A stretch of DNA of 64,000 bases from Archivesica marissinica. Lineage: Eukaryota; Mollusca; Bivalvia; Venerida; Vesicomyidae. The notes beneath the pieces are model-generated. The model saw only the letters and a program-made list of their open reading frames with translations, did no database searches and had not been told where the DNA came from. The position numbers were made by a program, and so were the translations under genes. Positions within the stretch are counted from its first letter, which is position 1. Each line of letters begins with the position of its first letter. Positions 12,601 to 27,600 of this stretch are shown here, piece after piece. Where the stretch lies: positions 35,086,670 through 35,150,669 of the forward strand of contig CM026394.1 of NCBI GenBank assembly GCA_014843695.1, in the 5' to 3' direction.

Positions 12601-15600
12601 TGAACCTACCCCAAGGAGTTGAACCTACCCCAAAGTCCTTGACAATAAACTCCATCCAGTTCCCAGCACAGGCAATGTAGTCCTGAAACAATTGTATAAC
12701 AGTTATAAGCCAGAATTAATCCTAATCATTACAGCGACCTGTAATATCCTGTAACAGAGTACCGATACATCATCTATACAACATCCACCAAGAAGCACAA
12801 GATACATGATGTCAAAGTGATCTTAAATTACTATATGGTTGGGACCCACGCACGGATGGATGACGCTAAATCCATATCCCTCGGAGAAATTCCGGAGGCG
12901 GATATAAAAGCATATGTATATATAGACACAAGCATACATGGAAGTCGTGATAGCGCAGTGGATGCACGTTCGCTTCAGGTGCTAGAGCCCCACTGGAGCC
13001 ATTACGATTGTGCCCTTAGGCAAGGCATTTCAATTCCATGTTGCCTCTTCTCTCTCCCTCGTGACGATGGATTCCATCAGGAATGAGGTCTCAAGAGTGA
13101 TTAATATAAGTTGAAAGAACTTGTTTCGCAATCAAGCTAAAATTTGCATAAACTAAGCATACATGTATAACATACACAAATGGGTTGGGCCACAAGGTAT
13201 ATCAACATTCGGTTCGGTCATGCCCCCTCCGTACTACCCAGCACTGTACATACACCATTATAAAGAATTAATAGTTTAAAATATTGGCACACCTTTTATT
13301 TGTACCTCTTACATGTATATTTAGTTTATACAAATTTATTTTAGCTCGATTGCGAAAGTTATTTCAACTTATATAAATCACTCTCGAGACCTATTTCCTG
13401 ATGAAATCCATCGCCACGAGGGAGAGAGAAGAGGCAACGTGGAATTTAAATGCCTTGCCTAAGGGCACAATCATAATGGCTCCAGTGGGGCTCGAACTCC
13501 GGACCTTTTGCACCTGAAGCGAACGCGCATCCACTGCGCTATCACGACTTACATGTATATATGAGTGCACCAACTCTATTGGATCACAATCTTTTCCAAG
13601 ATAATATATGGAATTTTGGCTTTGGGAAGGATCGTAACTAATGTTGTTAGAACTTGTAGCCAAACCAGTTTGCTTTTCTTGAATTTGTCGTGTTGCACGG
13701 AATATAGGATTACATCGTTGTATAGATTCCATTGTTTAGTATAATCATATTTTATTACTCTATTCATTTTACATATATCTGTGAATACATTCCTGGGTTC
13801 CCGCTGTCGGTAGCCAATGGCACCAGTTGCGACAAAAAACAAATATTGGAGCTAAATTTTGTGAATTGGCGAAAATATTTGGCGCAACATTTTAAAAAAA
13901 AATAAAAATATTTTTGGCACATGTTTTGTCAAATGGCTTTAAATATTTATTTGTGAACTATATGGTTCTTAGTTGGCTCCAAGCATTTTAAATTGGCTCC
14001 AGTGTTTTTTAATTGGCGACAGAAGTGGAGCAGACAAACATTCAGACAGCGGGAACCCTGAATACAGGATGATGGAAGTAGTAAAACTTTCTGAACGGCC
14101 CACGTTTGATGACGGCTGTACTTTCTAAACGGCCCATGTATGATGACGACTGTACTTTCTAAACGGCCCATGTATGATGATGGCTGTACTTTCTAAATGG
14201 CCCATGTATGATGACGGCTGTACTTACGGCAGGATTCTTCAGTTTCATGATGGGCTTCCAGACCTCGTTGAGCACCGCAAGTTTTTGGTTCTCAGGCGGG
14301 TCAGCAATAGCTAAACACGTGCCCAGGGTACGGAATAACAGATGCTGCAATACAGTACAATCACGTGGTCAAACTATGAATGTATAGATAGGCCCGGTTT
14401 CGGTTACACGCCGCTAACCTACATTCAAATTCTAGAAAATAATTCAGAAAATAAGCATACTCAGCCTCTTAGCTTCCCCAGTTTCAATATTCTCAACGCA
14501 AAGTGTATTTTGAGCATTGTGTGACATATAGTATATATACCATATTTATCGATGTAGAATGACGCGCTATCATGCATAATGCAAACCTTCATTTTAGTCC
14601 GAAAATCGTGAGAAAAATGGTGTTCTGATGCACATCGCAATTCCACAAGTAAAATTTGTATTAAATTGTAATTGTTTTTGTAATACCTTCAATATCGCAT
14701 GCAAATAAAAAAAAAAAATCTGTAAAAGTAATTCTCCAAGGTCAAATGAAATGCTAAAATGCTAACAAAAGCATGTGATTTGTGAGAAATTACTGCATAG
14801 ATCGCAGACACGACTTTTGCATGCAGATCGCGTGGGTCTAGGTGCAGAGATGCAATATTTGCAATATCTGAGGTTACGTGAAGCCAATTACACTTTAGAA
14901 TAGAGTAACCTCCCTTGAATGAAGTCAACCAGAATGGTTGCTTAGTTTACACGTCACATTAAAATATGCTGTTTGATTGTTTGTCATAAGTGAAATCGTT
15001 CAACAGGCTACTAAAGTAAGATCAGGCATATTTGGAAAATGTAAGTTTTGATGTATCATTTACTGTAATCATCAATATATAGGTCGAATGGGCTTATAAG
15101 ACGCAGTTAAAAAAACAAGAGAAATTCCAGGGAAAAAAGCTTACTTGCTGTATAAAACGCACATGATCTTAGAGTGAAGAAAATGACCAAATCTCGTGAA
15201 AAAACAAAATATAAACACTGATTGATTCGTAAGTGTTGGTGTATGACCACTAAAACTTTAATATGCCATATTCTCTACCTGCTGTTCTGTGTACCCATGT
15301 ACTTTCCGCGTAGACAGCTAACTTCCGATGTGCTGTGTACGAAATGTGCTTATGACTTTATTTATATGTATTATATCAGCGTAATAGTGTGTTTGACATG
15401 TGTCAGTAAGTGAGCAAATCACGAACAGTTTGAGCATTTAAACTGATTTAATTTCAAAACATGCTAAAGTTATTTTATTGTCTTGTTTTTCAATAGAAAA
15501 TTGTTTTTGATGATTTTTCATTTTTCATTTTTCTTATCTAGATTTTCTAATTTTTTTCATAATTAAACAACATTTTTAACTTTGAACGATTGTCCACACA

Positions 15601-18600
15601 ATGTACATATTTAGTCTCAACGAAATCCGGAACAAGTACTGCACGTACGGGACTTAGAGAGAAAAATAGTATGAAACATTTATTTCCCTTTGTTGTAATA
15701 TGCCATTTGCCATTTTTGAGTCCTGGAAACAATGAAATTTAATTTTAAACTGGAGTATAAGATGCAGCAGACTTTTGGATGAAAAAAACTGTGTCTTATA
15801 TATATAGACGATTACGGTAGTGCTAATTAAAGTCTGTAAGCATATGAATAAGAGCCACCATCCTACCTCGAGAATAAGGGCCACCATACTATCCCGAGAA
15901 TAAAGGCCACCATCCTACCTCGAGAATAAGGGCCACATTACTACCCAAAAATAAGGGCCACCATTCTACCCTGTGAATAAGCGATACTTCCCCAAGGATA
16001 AGGAAGCCATGCTACCCCGAGAATAAGGGCCACCATTCTACTCCAAGAATAAGGGCCACCATTCTACCCCTAGAATAAGGGAAGCCATGCTACATTCAAA
16101 TTCTAGAATTCTTTTGAAAATAAGCATGCGTACATTAAAATACTAGAATTAATGTGAAATAAAAATATATATTAATATTCTTTTGTAGAATTATTTGGAA
16201 ATATATTACAGTTTTACCTTCGGAAAGCCAGTGTCTTCACATTCTTTGATCATCTCGATAAACTGTGTGGCCCTCGTGGCAATATACTCTGGCTTGAAGG
16301 CCGATATCATGGAGTTCAATAACAGGGCACTGATATATACAACAGAAAATATCATAATCATCCCATTAACAATCTCTGTGGCCTAGTGGCTAAATATGGA
16401 GCGGGAGGTCGAAGGTCCGAACCTTGTCATGGATTCACTGTTATGGTATATACAGAAAATATCATCTCATTAACAATATTTGCGGCCTAGTGGCTAAGGC
16501 GTTGGTCTAATTACGGAGCAGGAGGTCTAAGGTTCGAACCTCGTCATGGATTCACTGTTATATACAGAGTATATCATCTCATTAACCATCTCTATGGCCG
16601 AGTGGCTAAGGTGTATGGCTAATTACGGAGCAGGAGGTCGAAGGTTCGAACCTCATCATTGGTTCATTCTGATAGTCTCAAAATTAACTGTGTTGCCCTT
16701 GTGGGTCGTAGCTACAGTCAAACCTGTTGTAAGCAACCAGCCACGGGAATCACAGAAAGTGGCTGCCTAGCACAGATGACTGCTTAATAGAGGTCAAATG
16801 TATAATAAAATAACATATTGATTATCTGGCAACTGGCTAATACAGGTTGGCCGCTTAATAGAGGTGACCACTAACACAGGTTTGACTGTATATACTCTGG
16901 CTTGAAGGCCAATAATAACAAGCACAGATATATAGCATACAATAAATCATCTGTGTGGCCTTCGTGGATATATACTTTATAGTTTTTATACAAATTTATT
17001 TTAGCTTGATTGCGAAACAAATTTTCACAACACAGGATTAATCACTCTAGAGATCTAAATTGACCTTTCTGCAAACGCTACTTAGGCACGCCCCCCATAG
17101 TTACAGGTGCTCGCTGTAACCACGCGAGACAAGCTATCTAACAAAATGGCGTCTAACGCAGACCTGCATCGAGTTAATCTAGATAAAATTCCGTCGAATT
17201 TCTCGGTTTTATTTCACCCAGATAAGAATATCTCGTTGAAAGCAAGAGGGTTTTAGGTGAATTCAGGTGATTTCGTATAATCCCTTGTTCGTCTAATGGT
17301 AGTTTCGTATACTAGTGCATTCGTATAATCACAGGTTCGTATTTTATATATATATAGTACTGCACTATACAGGCCCATTATAATAATGCTATTATTAGCT
17401 ATTTAGGTAAGTAGACACAATTATGAATGGGACTATGTAGCCGTGTGTTTGCCATACCAGGAGTGATTATCTATCTAGGTTTCATGCCACTAATCAAGAT
17501 TAATTAAAGTGAATAGGGGAGAATAAATAAATCATTCCGCATTTTCGATGATTCCAACGGTGGCATTTTTCGCAGCTAAGAGCATGCATACGGCTGGAAA
17601 CGTGACGAGAGCAAAAAACGCATGGAAAAATAGACACCATGGTTGTAATGAAATTGATGTGAAGAGCATGATATTTATACATGATGTAAGGGCTTGGACA
17701 TATGGCACGGCTCAGCTCTAAAGCTGATAAAACATGGGCATACAAGCCAGCATCACAAATGTTTGAGCCGACCAATCAAGGTGTGAAAAATAATATATAT
17801 TCTCCAGTAATTGATTAATTTGTCAACAGCCCATCTCATAATAGACGTAGGTGTGAAGGTTATTTCTCTAAAGTACAGATATACGGATGAGGACGTGTTA
17901 AGTGTTCGTGGTAAATGCTTGCGCAGTCAACGGAAGAGTGAACAACCACATCGTGTCAACTTTGACATCAAAAGAAATGAAATATGCCACCGTCTTGAGA
18001 GACTCGACCCTATGCCTCCTAGAAGACTCGAACATTAGGCCCAAAAACTGAACACCAGTACGTTCACTGAGCTAATATGGGAATCCCACAGCTCTGCACA
18101 TGCATGGGTACTATTACTACTATCTGATCCCTAGTCCACCATCCACGACAATATGTATGAACCACATGTATAATCACCACTATACTCACATATCTCTTGT
18201 GAACGGTAGATCTATTAATGCAGAATATATTTTTTCGAAATATTTTATTATGCATAAATAAATTAATTTCAACTTACTTGTGTGCAAATATATCTGTTTG
18301 CATTAATTTTGGATGTATTCAGCTGGTCGTTTGGTCGTTCACACAACTTAATCCACCTTAGACATGTTTTCAAGATTTGTCTTAGGTTTTGAAAATGGCA
18401 CGAATTTAACGTCACCTATCAATCGATCTGGATATCTACATCACTGTCACACAGCCCGTAACTACATCTTTTCACCATTGTCAATGACAGACAGTATTAA
18501 TTAATTTTAAATATTTTTCAAAAAATAATTTCAGATCACGATCACTCGTTATCAGATTTGATTAAAATGTTACTACATAACTCATTTATCTAACAGAACG

Positions 18601-21600
18601 ATAAAACAATGACTCGGTGTAGTAATCAATTATATAATTATGTGCACACATTTTATAATTGACCAATTAGCACAATCAGTGCTAAATTCCGATGTGAAAT
18701 ACTTTGATCTTGATAGCAGTGGCCCCTATCGGGTATTATAACTCGGCGGTCTCTGTGATGTACCGTTAGTGGGTAAGTTGTTGATTGCTCCCAATAAACA
18801 GTGTGACACGCTTAAATTTGATTGCTGTGTTTGTGAGAAAAGAATGACTATATGGGGTCAGTCGGTGTTTTTATAGATGCATTGTTTTTAAAGCAGCTGT
18901 CTGGTATTTTGTGGTTCATATACACACTTTTAGATTTGTCCAAGGATTTTGAAATGGGTTGAATTTAACGTCGATCACCAGGATATCGACTAATTTTGTA
19001 CTATAACTAACCCACACACCAAAGCTACACATTTTCAACATCATTAAAACAATTTTAAACCCGTATTTTCGATCAAATTCACGCCTTTTCAAATTTGTCT
19101 ACTCGTTACTAGTGTGTCTAATATGCATTGTTTGTCTAACAAGATGGCGGCGATAAACCGTTGCCGGGGGTGTGCGCGAATGGTGCGATGCGATTGGCTA
19201 ACGCCAGCTGTCAATCAAAATCGGCAGAAAGGTCAATTCCTGATGGAATCCATCGCCATGAGGAAGAGAGAAGAGACATGTGAAATTTAAATGCCTTGCC
19301 TAAGGGCACACTCTTAAGGGCTCCAGCGGATTTAAGTGTCTTGCCAAAGGACACAGCTACCATGGTTACGACGGGGTTTGATCTACACACCTCTCAGTTA
19401 CATGGCAGACACCCTAATCATTATACCATGTTTAGTTTAAACAAATTTATTTTTAGCTCGATTGCGAAACAAGTTCTTACAATATATATCATTCTTGAGA
19501 CCTAATTCCTGATGGAATCCATTGCCATCAGGGAGAGAGAAGAGGTAATGTGGAATTTAAGTGCCTTGATCGTGATCAATCGTGACGGCTCCAGCTGGGT
19601 TCGCACCTGAAGCGAAAATGCTACCACTGTGCTATCACAACTTCCACTGGTGCTATATACTCCGGTTGGAGGACGATATAATGGAATTAAATAAAGGATC
19701 ACCAAAAAATAGAATAGAATTTGATCAACTTGATGATAACAGTGTGGACATCATGCCACTTTCCTTCCCTGTCCGATTAGCGCAGTGATTAGCGTGCTCG
19801 CTTCTCACCAATGCGACCCGGGTTCGATCCTCGGACAGGGAAGTATGTGAGATGGTATGGTGGTTGCCAGATCGGACAGGTGGGTTTTCTCCGGGGACTG
19901 CGGTTTCCTCCCACACGAATGACCACATTTACGCTTTCATCCGAGCCAACGAGAGTGATTAATATAAGTGGTTAAAGCTTGTTTCGCAATCAATGTATAA
20001 TAAAATAGTTTAAACTTCCCTACCTGTTGCACTGTTTCCGTGATTTCTCGAGAATCTCTGTAATGGAGATATCGGAGGCCTTGTGGGCGATACACTGCAG
20101 TAACCAGTCGAGCGCGGGCGAAAACAGCGTGAGGTAGCGCGGCATTTCCAGTTTCTGAATGGCCAGGATGTTCTGCACACTGTCACCTTGTACCTGAAGT
20201 GATAAGCGATTGCATTGAAATGTTTTACAGCAACTCTACATTATAGTTTGTTCTCTCACTGTAGATACACGTTATTGCTTAAGTTACACCTTCAATCGAG
20301 GGAGAAGCTTACGTTATACTAGGGAGAAGCTTACGTTATACTAGGGAGAAGCTTACGCTATACTAGGGAGAAGCTCATGTTATACTAGGGAGAAGCTTAT
20401 GTTATACTAGGGAGAAGCTCATGTTATACTAGGGAGAAGCTCATGTTATACTAGGGAGAAGCTCATGTTATACTAGGGAGAAGCTATGTTATACTAGGGA
20501 GAAGCTTATGTTATACTAGGGAGAAGCTTACGTTATACTAGGGAGAAGCTTATGTTATACTAGGGAGAAGCTCATGTTATACTAGGGAGAAGCTTATGTT
20601 ATACTAGGGAGAAGCTTATGTTATACTAGGGAGAAGCTTATGTTATACTAGGGAGAAGCTTACATTATACTAGGGAGAAGCTTACATTATACTAGGGAGA
20701 AGCTTACGTTATACTAGGGAGAAGCTTATGTTATACTAGGGAGTAGCTTACATTATACTAGGGAGAAGCTTATGTTATACTAGGGAGAAGCTTATGCTAT
20801 ACTAGGGAGAAGCTCATGTTATACTAGGGAGAAGCTAAGGTTATACTAGGGATAAGCTTACATTAGACTAGGGAGCAGCTTACGTTATACTAGGGAGAAG
20901 CTCATGTTATACTAGGGAGAAGCTACGTTATACTAGGGAGAAGCTTATGTTATACTAGGGAGAAGCTTATGTTATACTAGGGAGAAGCTCACGTTATACT
21001 AGGGAGAAGCTCACGTTATACTAGGGAGAAGCTTATGTTATACTAGGGAGAAGCTTACATTATACTAGGGAGAAGCTTACGTTATACTAGGGAGAAGCTT
21101 ACATTATACTAGGGAGAAGCTTACATTATACTAGGGAGAAGCTTATGTTATACTAGGGAGAAGCTTACGTTATACTAGGGAGAAGCTTACATTATACTAG
21201 GGAGAAGCTTATGTTATACTAGGGAACTCATGTTATACTAGGGAGAAGCTTACATTATACTAGGGAGAAGCTTATGTTATACTAGGGAGAAGCTTATGTT
21301 ATACTAGGGAGAAGCTTACATTATACTAGGGAGAAGCTTATGTTATACTAGGGAGAAGCTTATGTTATACTAGGGAGAAGCTTATGTTATACTAGGGAGA
21401 AGCTTATGTTATACTAGGGAGAAGCTTATGTTATACTAGGGAGAAGCTTACGTTATACTAGGGAGAAGCTTATGTTATACTAGGGAGAAGCTTACATTAT
21501 ACTAGGGAGAAGCTTAAGGAGCTTACGTTATACTAGGGAGAAGCTTATGTTATACTAGGGAGAAGCTTACGTTATACTAGGGAGAAGCTTATGTTATACT

Positions 21601-24600
21601 AGGGAGAAGCTTACATTATACTAGGGAGAAGCTTACATTATACTAGGGAGAAGCTTACGTTGTACTAGGGAGAAGCTTATGTTATACTAGGGAGAAGCTT
21701 ATGCTATACTAGGGAGAAGCTTATGTTATACTAGGGAGAAGCTTATGCTATACTAGGGAGAAGCTTATGTTATACTAGGGAGAAGCTTACGTTATACTAG
21801 GGAGAAGCTTATGTTATACTAGGGAGAAGCTTACGTTATACTAGGGAGAAGCTTATGTTATACTAGGGAGAAGCTTACATTATACTAGGGAGAAGCTTAT
21901 GTTATACTAGGGAGAAGCTTACGTTATACTAGGGAGAAGCTTATGTTATACTAGGGAGAAGCTTATGTTATACTAGGGAGAAGCTTACATTATACTAGGG
22001 AGAAGCTTACATTATACTAGGGAGAAGCTTATGTTATACTAGGGAGAAGCTTACGTTATACTAGGGAGAAGCTTATGTTATACTAGGGAGAAGCTTATGT
22101 TATACTAGGGAGAAGCTTACATTATACTAGGGAGAAGCTTATGTTATACTAGGGAGAAGCTTATGTTATACTAGGGAGAAGCTTACATTATACTAGGGAG
22201 AAGCTTACGTTATACTAGGGAGAAGCTTATGTTATACTAGGGAGAAGCTTACATTATACTAGGGAGAAGCTTACATTATACTAGGGAGAAGCTTACATTA
22301 TACTAGGGAGAAGCTTACGTTATACTAGGGAGAAGCTTGTTATACTAGGGAGAAGCTTATGTTATACTAGGGAGAAGCTTACATTATACTAGGGAGAAGC
22401 TTATGTTATACTAGGGAGAAGCTTATGTTATACTAGGGAGAAGCTTACGTTATACTAGGGAGAAGCTTACATTATACTAGGGAGAAGCTTATGTTATACT
22501 AGGGAGAAGCTTATATACTAGGGAGAAGCTTACATTATACTAGGGAGAAGCTTATGTTATACTAGGGAGAAGCTTATGTTATACTAGGGAGAAGCTTACA
22601 TTATACTAGGGAGAAGCTTACGTTATACTAGGGAGAAGCTTATGTTATACTAGGGAGAAGCTTATGTTATACTAGGGAGAAGCTTACATTATACTAGGGA
22701 GAAGCTTATGTTATACTAGGGAGAAGCTTATGTTATACTAGGGAGAAGCTTACATTATACTAGGGAGAAGCTTACATTATACTAGGGAGAAGCTTATGTT
22801 ATACTAGGGAGAAGCTTATGTTATACTAGGGAGAAGCTTACGTTATACTAGGGAGAAGCTTACATTATACTAGGGAGAAGCTTACGTTATACTAGGGAGA
22901 AGCTTATGTTATACTAGGGAGAAGCTTACGTTATACTAGGGAGAAGCTTACGTTATACTAGGGAGAAGCTCACGTTATACTAGGGAGAAGCTTACGTTAT
23001 ACTAGGGAGAAGCTTACGTTATACTAGGGAGAAGCTTATGTTATACTAGGGAGCTACGTTATACTAGGGAGAAGCTTATGTTATACTAGGGAGCTCACGT
23101 TATACTAGGGAGAAGCTTACGTTATACTAGGGAGAAGCTTACGTTATACTAGGGAGAAGCTTATGTTATACTAGGGAGAAGCTTACATTATACTAGGGAG
23201 AAGCTTACGTTATACTAGGGAGCTTACGTTATACTAGGGAGAAGCTTACGTTATACTAGGGAGAAGCTTACATTATACTAGGGAGAAGCTTATGTTATAC
23301 TAGGGAAGCTCACGTTATACTAGGGAGAAGCTTACGTTATACTAGGGAGAAGCTTATGTTATACTAGGGAGAAGCTTACATTATACTAGGGAGAAGCTTA
23401 CGTTATACTAGGGAGAAGCTTATGTTATACTAGGGAGAAGCTTATGTTATACTAGGGAGAAGCTTACGTTATACTAGGGAGAAGCTTATGTTATACTAGG
23501 GAGAAGCTTACGTTATACTAGGGAGAAGCTTATGTTATACTAGGGAGAAGCTTACATTATACTAGGGAGAAGCTTACATTATACTAGGGAGAAGCTTACG
23601 TTATACTAGGGAGAAGCTTATGTTATACTAGGGAGAAGCTTACATTATACTAGGGAGAAGCTTACGTTATACTAGGGAGAAGCTTATGTTATACTAGGGA
23701 GAAGCTTATGTTATACTAGGGAGAAGCTTACGTTATACTAGGGAGAAGCTTATGTTATACTAGGGAGAAGCTTACGTTATACTAGGGAGAAGCTTATGTT
23801 ATACTAGGGAGAAGCTTACATTATACTAGGGAGAAGCTTACATTATACTAGGGAGAAGCTTACGTTGTACTAGGGAGAAGCTTATGTTATACTAGGGAGA
23901 AGCTTATGCTATACTAGGGAGAAGCTTATGTTATACTAGGGAGAAGCTTACGCTATACTAGGGAGAAGCTTATGTTATACTAGGGAGAAGCTTACGTTAT
24001 ACTAGGGAGAAGCTTACGTTATACTAGGGAGAAGCTTACGTTATACTAGGGAGAAGCTTACGTTATACTAGGGAGAAGCTTACGTTGTACTAGGGAGAAG
24101 CTTACGTTATACTAGGGAGAAGCTCAATGTATACACGCTAGAAAATTAAGATATACAAGAGAGAAGCTTATGGTTGACATGGGAGAAGATTAAGTTGTTG
24201 ACTCAGTCATGTGTACTCACTATATGTTGAGTGAGTGAGTGAGTATTTGGTTTAACGGCGCATCAGCACAGTTCAGGCTATATCGCACCAGGGTTATATC
24301 TTATATGAAAATACTTGAGCTTGAGCTCAAAATAAGATGAAGTGAGACATTTCTCTCTCTAAAGTTCCAGCCCTGTAATTGTGTTTTATGTTTATTTATC
24401 GTCGCTACCGGTTGCCCATATGAGCGACGCCTCCTGAAGAGATTAGTCATTTTAGATTTTCAGCCCTGTAATGTTAGTATTGATGGAATAATCCCTGATG
24501 TTCAATCAAGCATTTATTTATCCATGTACCTGTTGTCCCCAACATCAATATCTACTGACCACGACCAATCTGTCTACCAAGTATCGTGACAAAACGTCTA

Positions 24601-27600
24601 ACCAATCTTCGCTTTCTACCCACCCTCCCATTCCCGTTTTATCTAGCTATAATTTCATACATATTATATATTTTGGTCTTACTACATAATACGTTTACGT
24701 CTTAAGTCGCCTATAGTGCACACATTTATATATGTAATGGTGATAATCTCAATAAGCTTTACGCTTTCGATTAAATCCATTTTCATTCTGTATACAATAG
24801 ATATGTACTGTACATTATGAATGAATAAATATGTTTAAACCAACCAATCTTGAGTTAGTTTAATCATATTTTATTTGCTATTTTACATATATAGTACATA
24901 TAGACTTAACATTCATTATATGTGATAACATGCAAAATGGGTTGGGCAACAAGTTCTAGCAACATTAGTAAACTGTCCTCCCCAAAAAAAAAAAAATCTT
25001 GAGTTATTGAAGGAACGCGACTGTTTACGTAATGACCACAAATTAACCTGGGTGATCTAATGACAATAAGGACAAATGGTGTAACCAATCTTGATTTATA
25101 GGAAACAATTCACTGTCACTACGACCTTGCCATTAAACTGACTTACCTCAAAACCAATATTGGCCACCTCTACTGACAGGTCAGTGGTCCAGTGGGTAAC
25201 ATGTTTGACTGCGAATCCAGGCATCTCAAGTTTGATCCCCCATCTCACAATTTGAGGATTGAATCGCGGGTTAATAGTTTCCATCGGGGTATGAATTACA
25301 TTGGCTGTGGTTAAAGTGTGTGGAGGCCGAAGGCATCCATGCTAACCTCAAGCATACCCAATGGGGTTCATACCCCGATGGAAACTATTAACGTGCGATT
25401 CATTTCTTATATTTACATTAAATATTATTTGATGATGATTGAGCTTATTTACCCTCGCCGCTGACGAACCATGTGGGCGAGCGAAATATTATTTTCAATG
25501 ACACAAAGAAAATAGAGCACACTTTGCATTTAAAATGTTTTTAGTCCAGATTTGCCGAAACAGGTAAATAGATAATCCTTGGAACAGCATAAACTGTAAC
25601 ATGCCTTTTCTCACGACAAACGCTGCCCAACACTGATAATGCGCATGCCCGTAACTGCCAGTGCGCATGTCAGCTGCATATCATTAGTTGAGAACCTTCA
25701 TATGAAATTGTATACAATCAGGGCACATACATTCATCAAAGGAAATGCAATAGCGATGTAAATATAAGAGGATAAACCGCAACCGCAATATGTATTGTAG
25801 TTGTAATTTATGTATCACTCTATATAGCTACGCTTAGTTTATACAAATTTATCTTAGCTCGATTGCGAAACAAGTTCTTACAACTCTCGAGACCTCATTC
25901 CTGATGGAATCCATCGCCACGAGGGAGAGAGAAGAGGCATCGTGGAATTTAAATGCCTTAGCGGTGTAAATGTAATAGTAACAGTGTTACAGATAGGACT
26001 ATAAACCGGTGTCTCTTATATCGGAGCTATACACCGGGTATGCAACCAAGCATGCTTCTGGAAATGGTGCGTCCTCCAAAAAATAAAATGATACATAATA
26101 CTTCTGGCAGCGTCGCCAAGATTTGCAAGGGGAGATAAATGAAGGTATCTTAAAACAATAAATCTGACAATGAAATCTCTTACCTGGGTGTATGTTCCAA
26201 GGAATCCATCAAACATGGGTATCAGGTGATCACGGATGCTTGGTGCTACTGCTATTCCAACCTGCAACATACATGTTATATGTTATATTTCGGGTTTTAC
26301 GCCTGCATCAGCACCATTTTGGGCTATATCGCCGGCGGGCAGTTTACCTAACAACACCTTTCCTGGGCAGGCTCCAGCGGTTAACCAGTACTTGGGTGCA
26401 CCAACCTCCGTAAGAAACTGCCAACTTTTTCATATAAATGAGACACGGTCTGAGGGGGGGCTCGAACCCGTAACCATCAGTGATGATAGGTTACAGTGGT
26501 ATACAAGTCAGCGACCTTAACTACTAGACCACGGAGGTGGTCCGTGCAACATACAATACAGTGAAACCTGTTCTATACCGACCACTCGCGGGAATATCGA
26601 ACACTGGTCTTTATTGATAGGTAGGTGGTCTATATTGGCTAAAATGCCATTTGACAAGGCGTAACCCATTTGATTCTGGATACCGTTCAAACAGTATTTG
26701 CAATGAACATAAGAGCCAGATCAGCTGCCATAGAACGTGCCGTATGATCAGGCTCTATGCTGTTTGCTATTCCGATGATCTAGCTAAGACACTTGGCTAT
26801 GTAGCAAACAACATAGATCCTGATCAGCATGCAGCGTCACGCTGCAGCCGATCTGGATCTATGTTGTTTGCAAAAGCTTTTAAATGTATGCAGAATGAAA
26901 TGGGTTAACCCTTACTTAACCGGCCGGATAAATTAGTGAGTGAGTATTTGGTTTAATGGCGCATCAGCACAGCTCAGGCTAAATCGCGCCGGGTTAAGTA
27001 TATTGTATACAAGATATATACAATTAAAAATATTATGTAAATAACATACTGTATGTATTAAAATTGTAATGACGAATAAATTAGATGAAATGTGCAAACA
27101 ACATAGATCCAGATCAGTCAACAAATGGAGTTAATACATACCCGACTTAGGAAGCATTTAGCATACAGTGCCACTAGCGGATCTCCAATGCCACAGATCA
27201 TTAGAGTTAGACGTCTTAGTGCCTCTGCATACTCCCTGCAAAACATAAAACGCAACACTGAAACTTGAAAATACAGCAAAAACAGCAAAAACAAATTCAT
27301 CGGAGAACTTGCTTCACATTAAGTTTGTTTTTGTACTTTTGGTTCATTGTCACCCCAACACCAACAGCTATAGGTCATATATTATAGCATCTTTCCAGCT
27401 ATTATTGGTGGATCAGTGTTTCACACAGTGACAGGCACCCAAGTAGAACCACCGACCTACTGCAAGCAAGCTAAATAGCGTCGTCACTTGAAACAATTAA
27501 AAACACTCAGTGGGATTCGAACCTACGCAATGAGGGGCAAGTGATTTGAAGTCAACGACTGTAACCACTCGGGCATGGAGGCCCCGGCTTCACATTAAAT

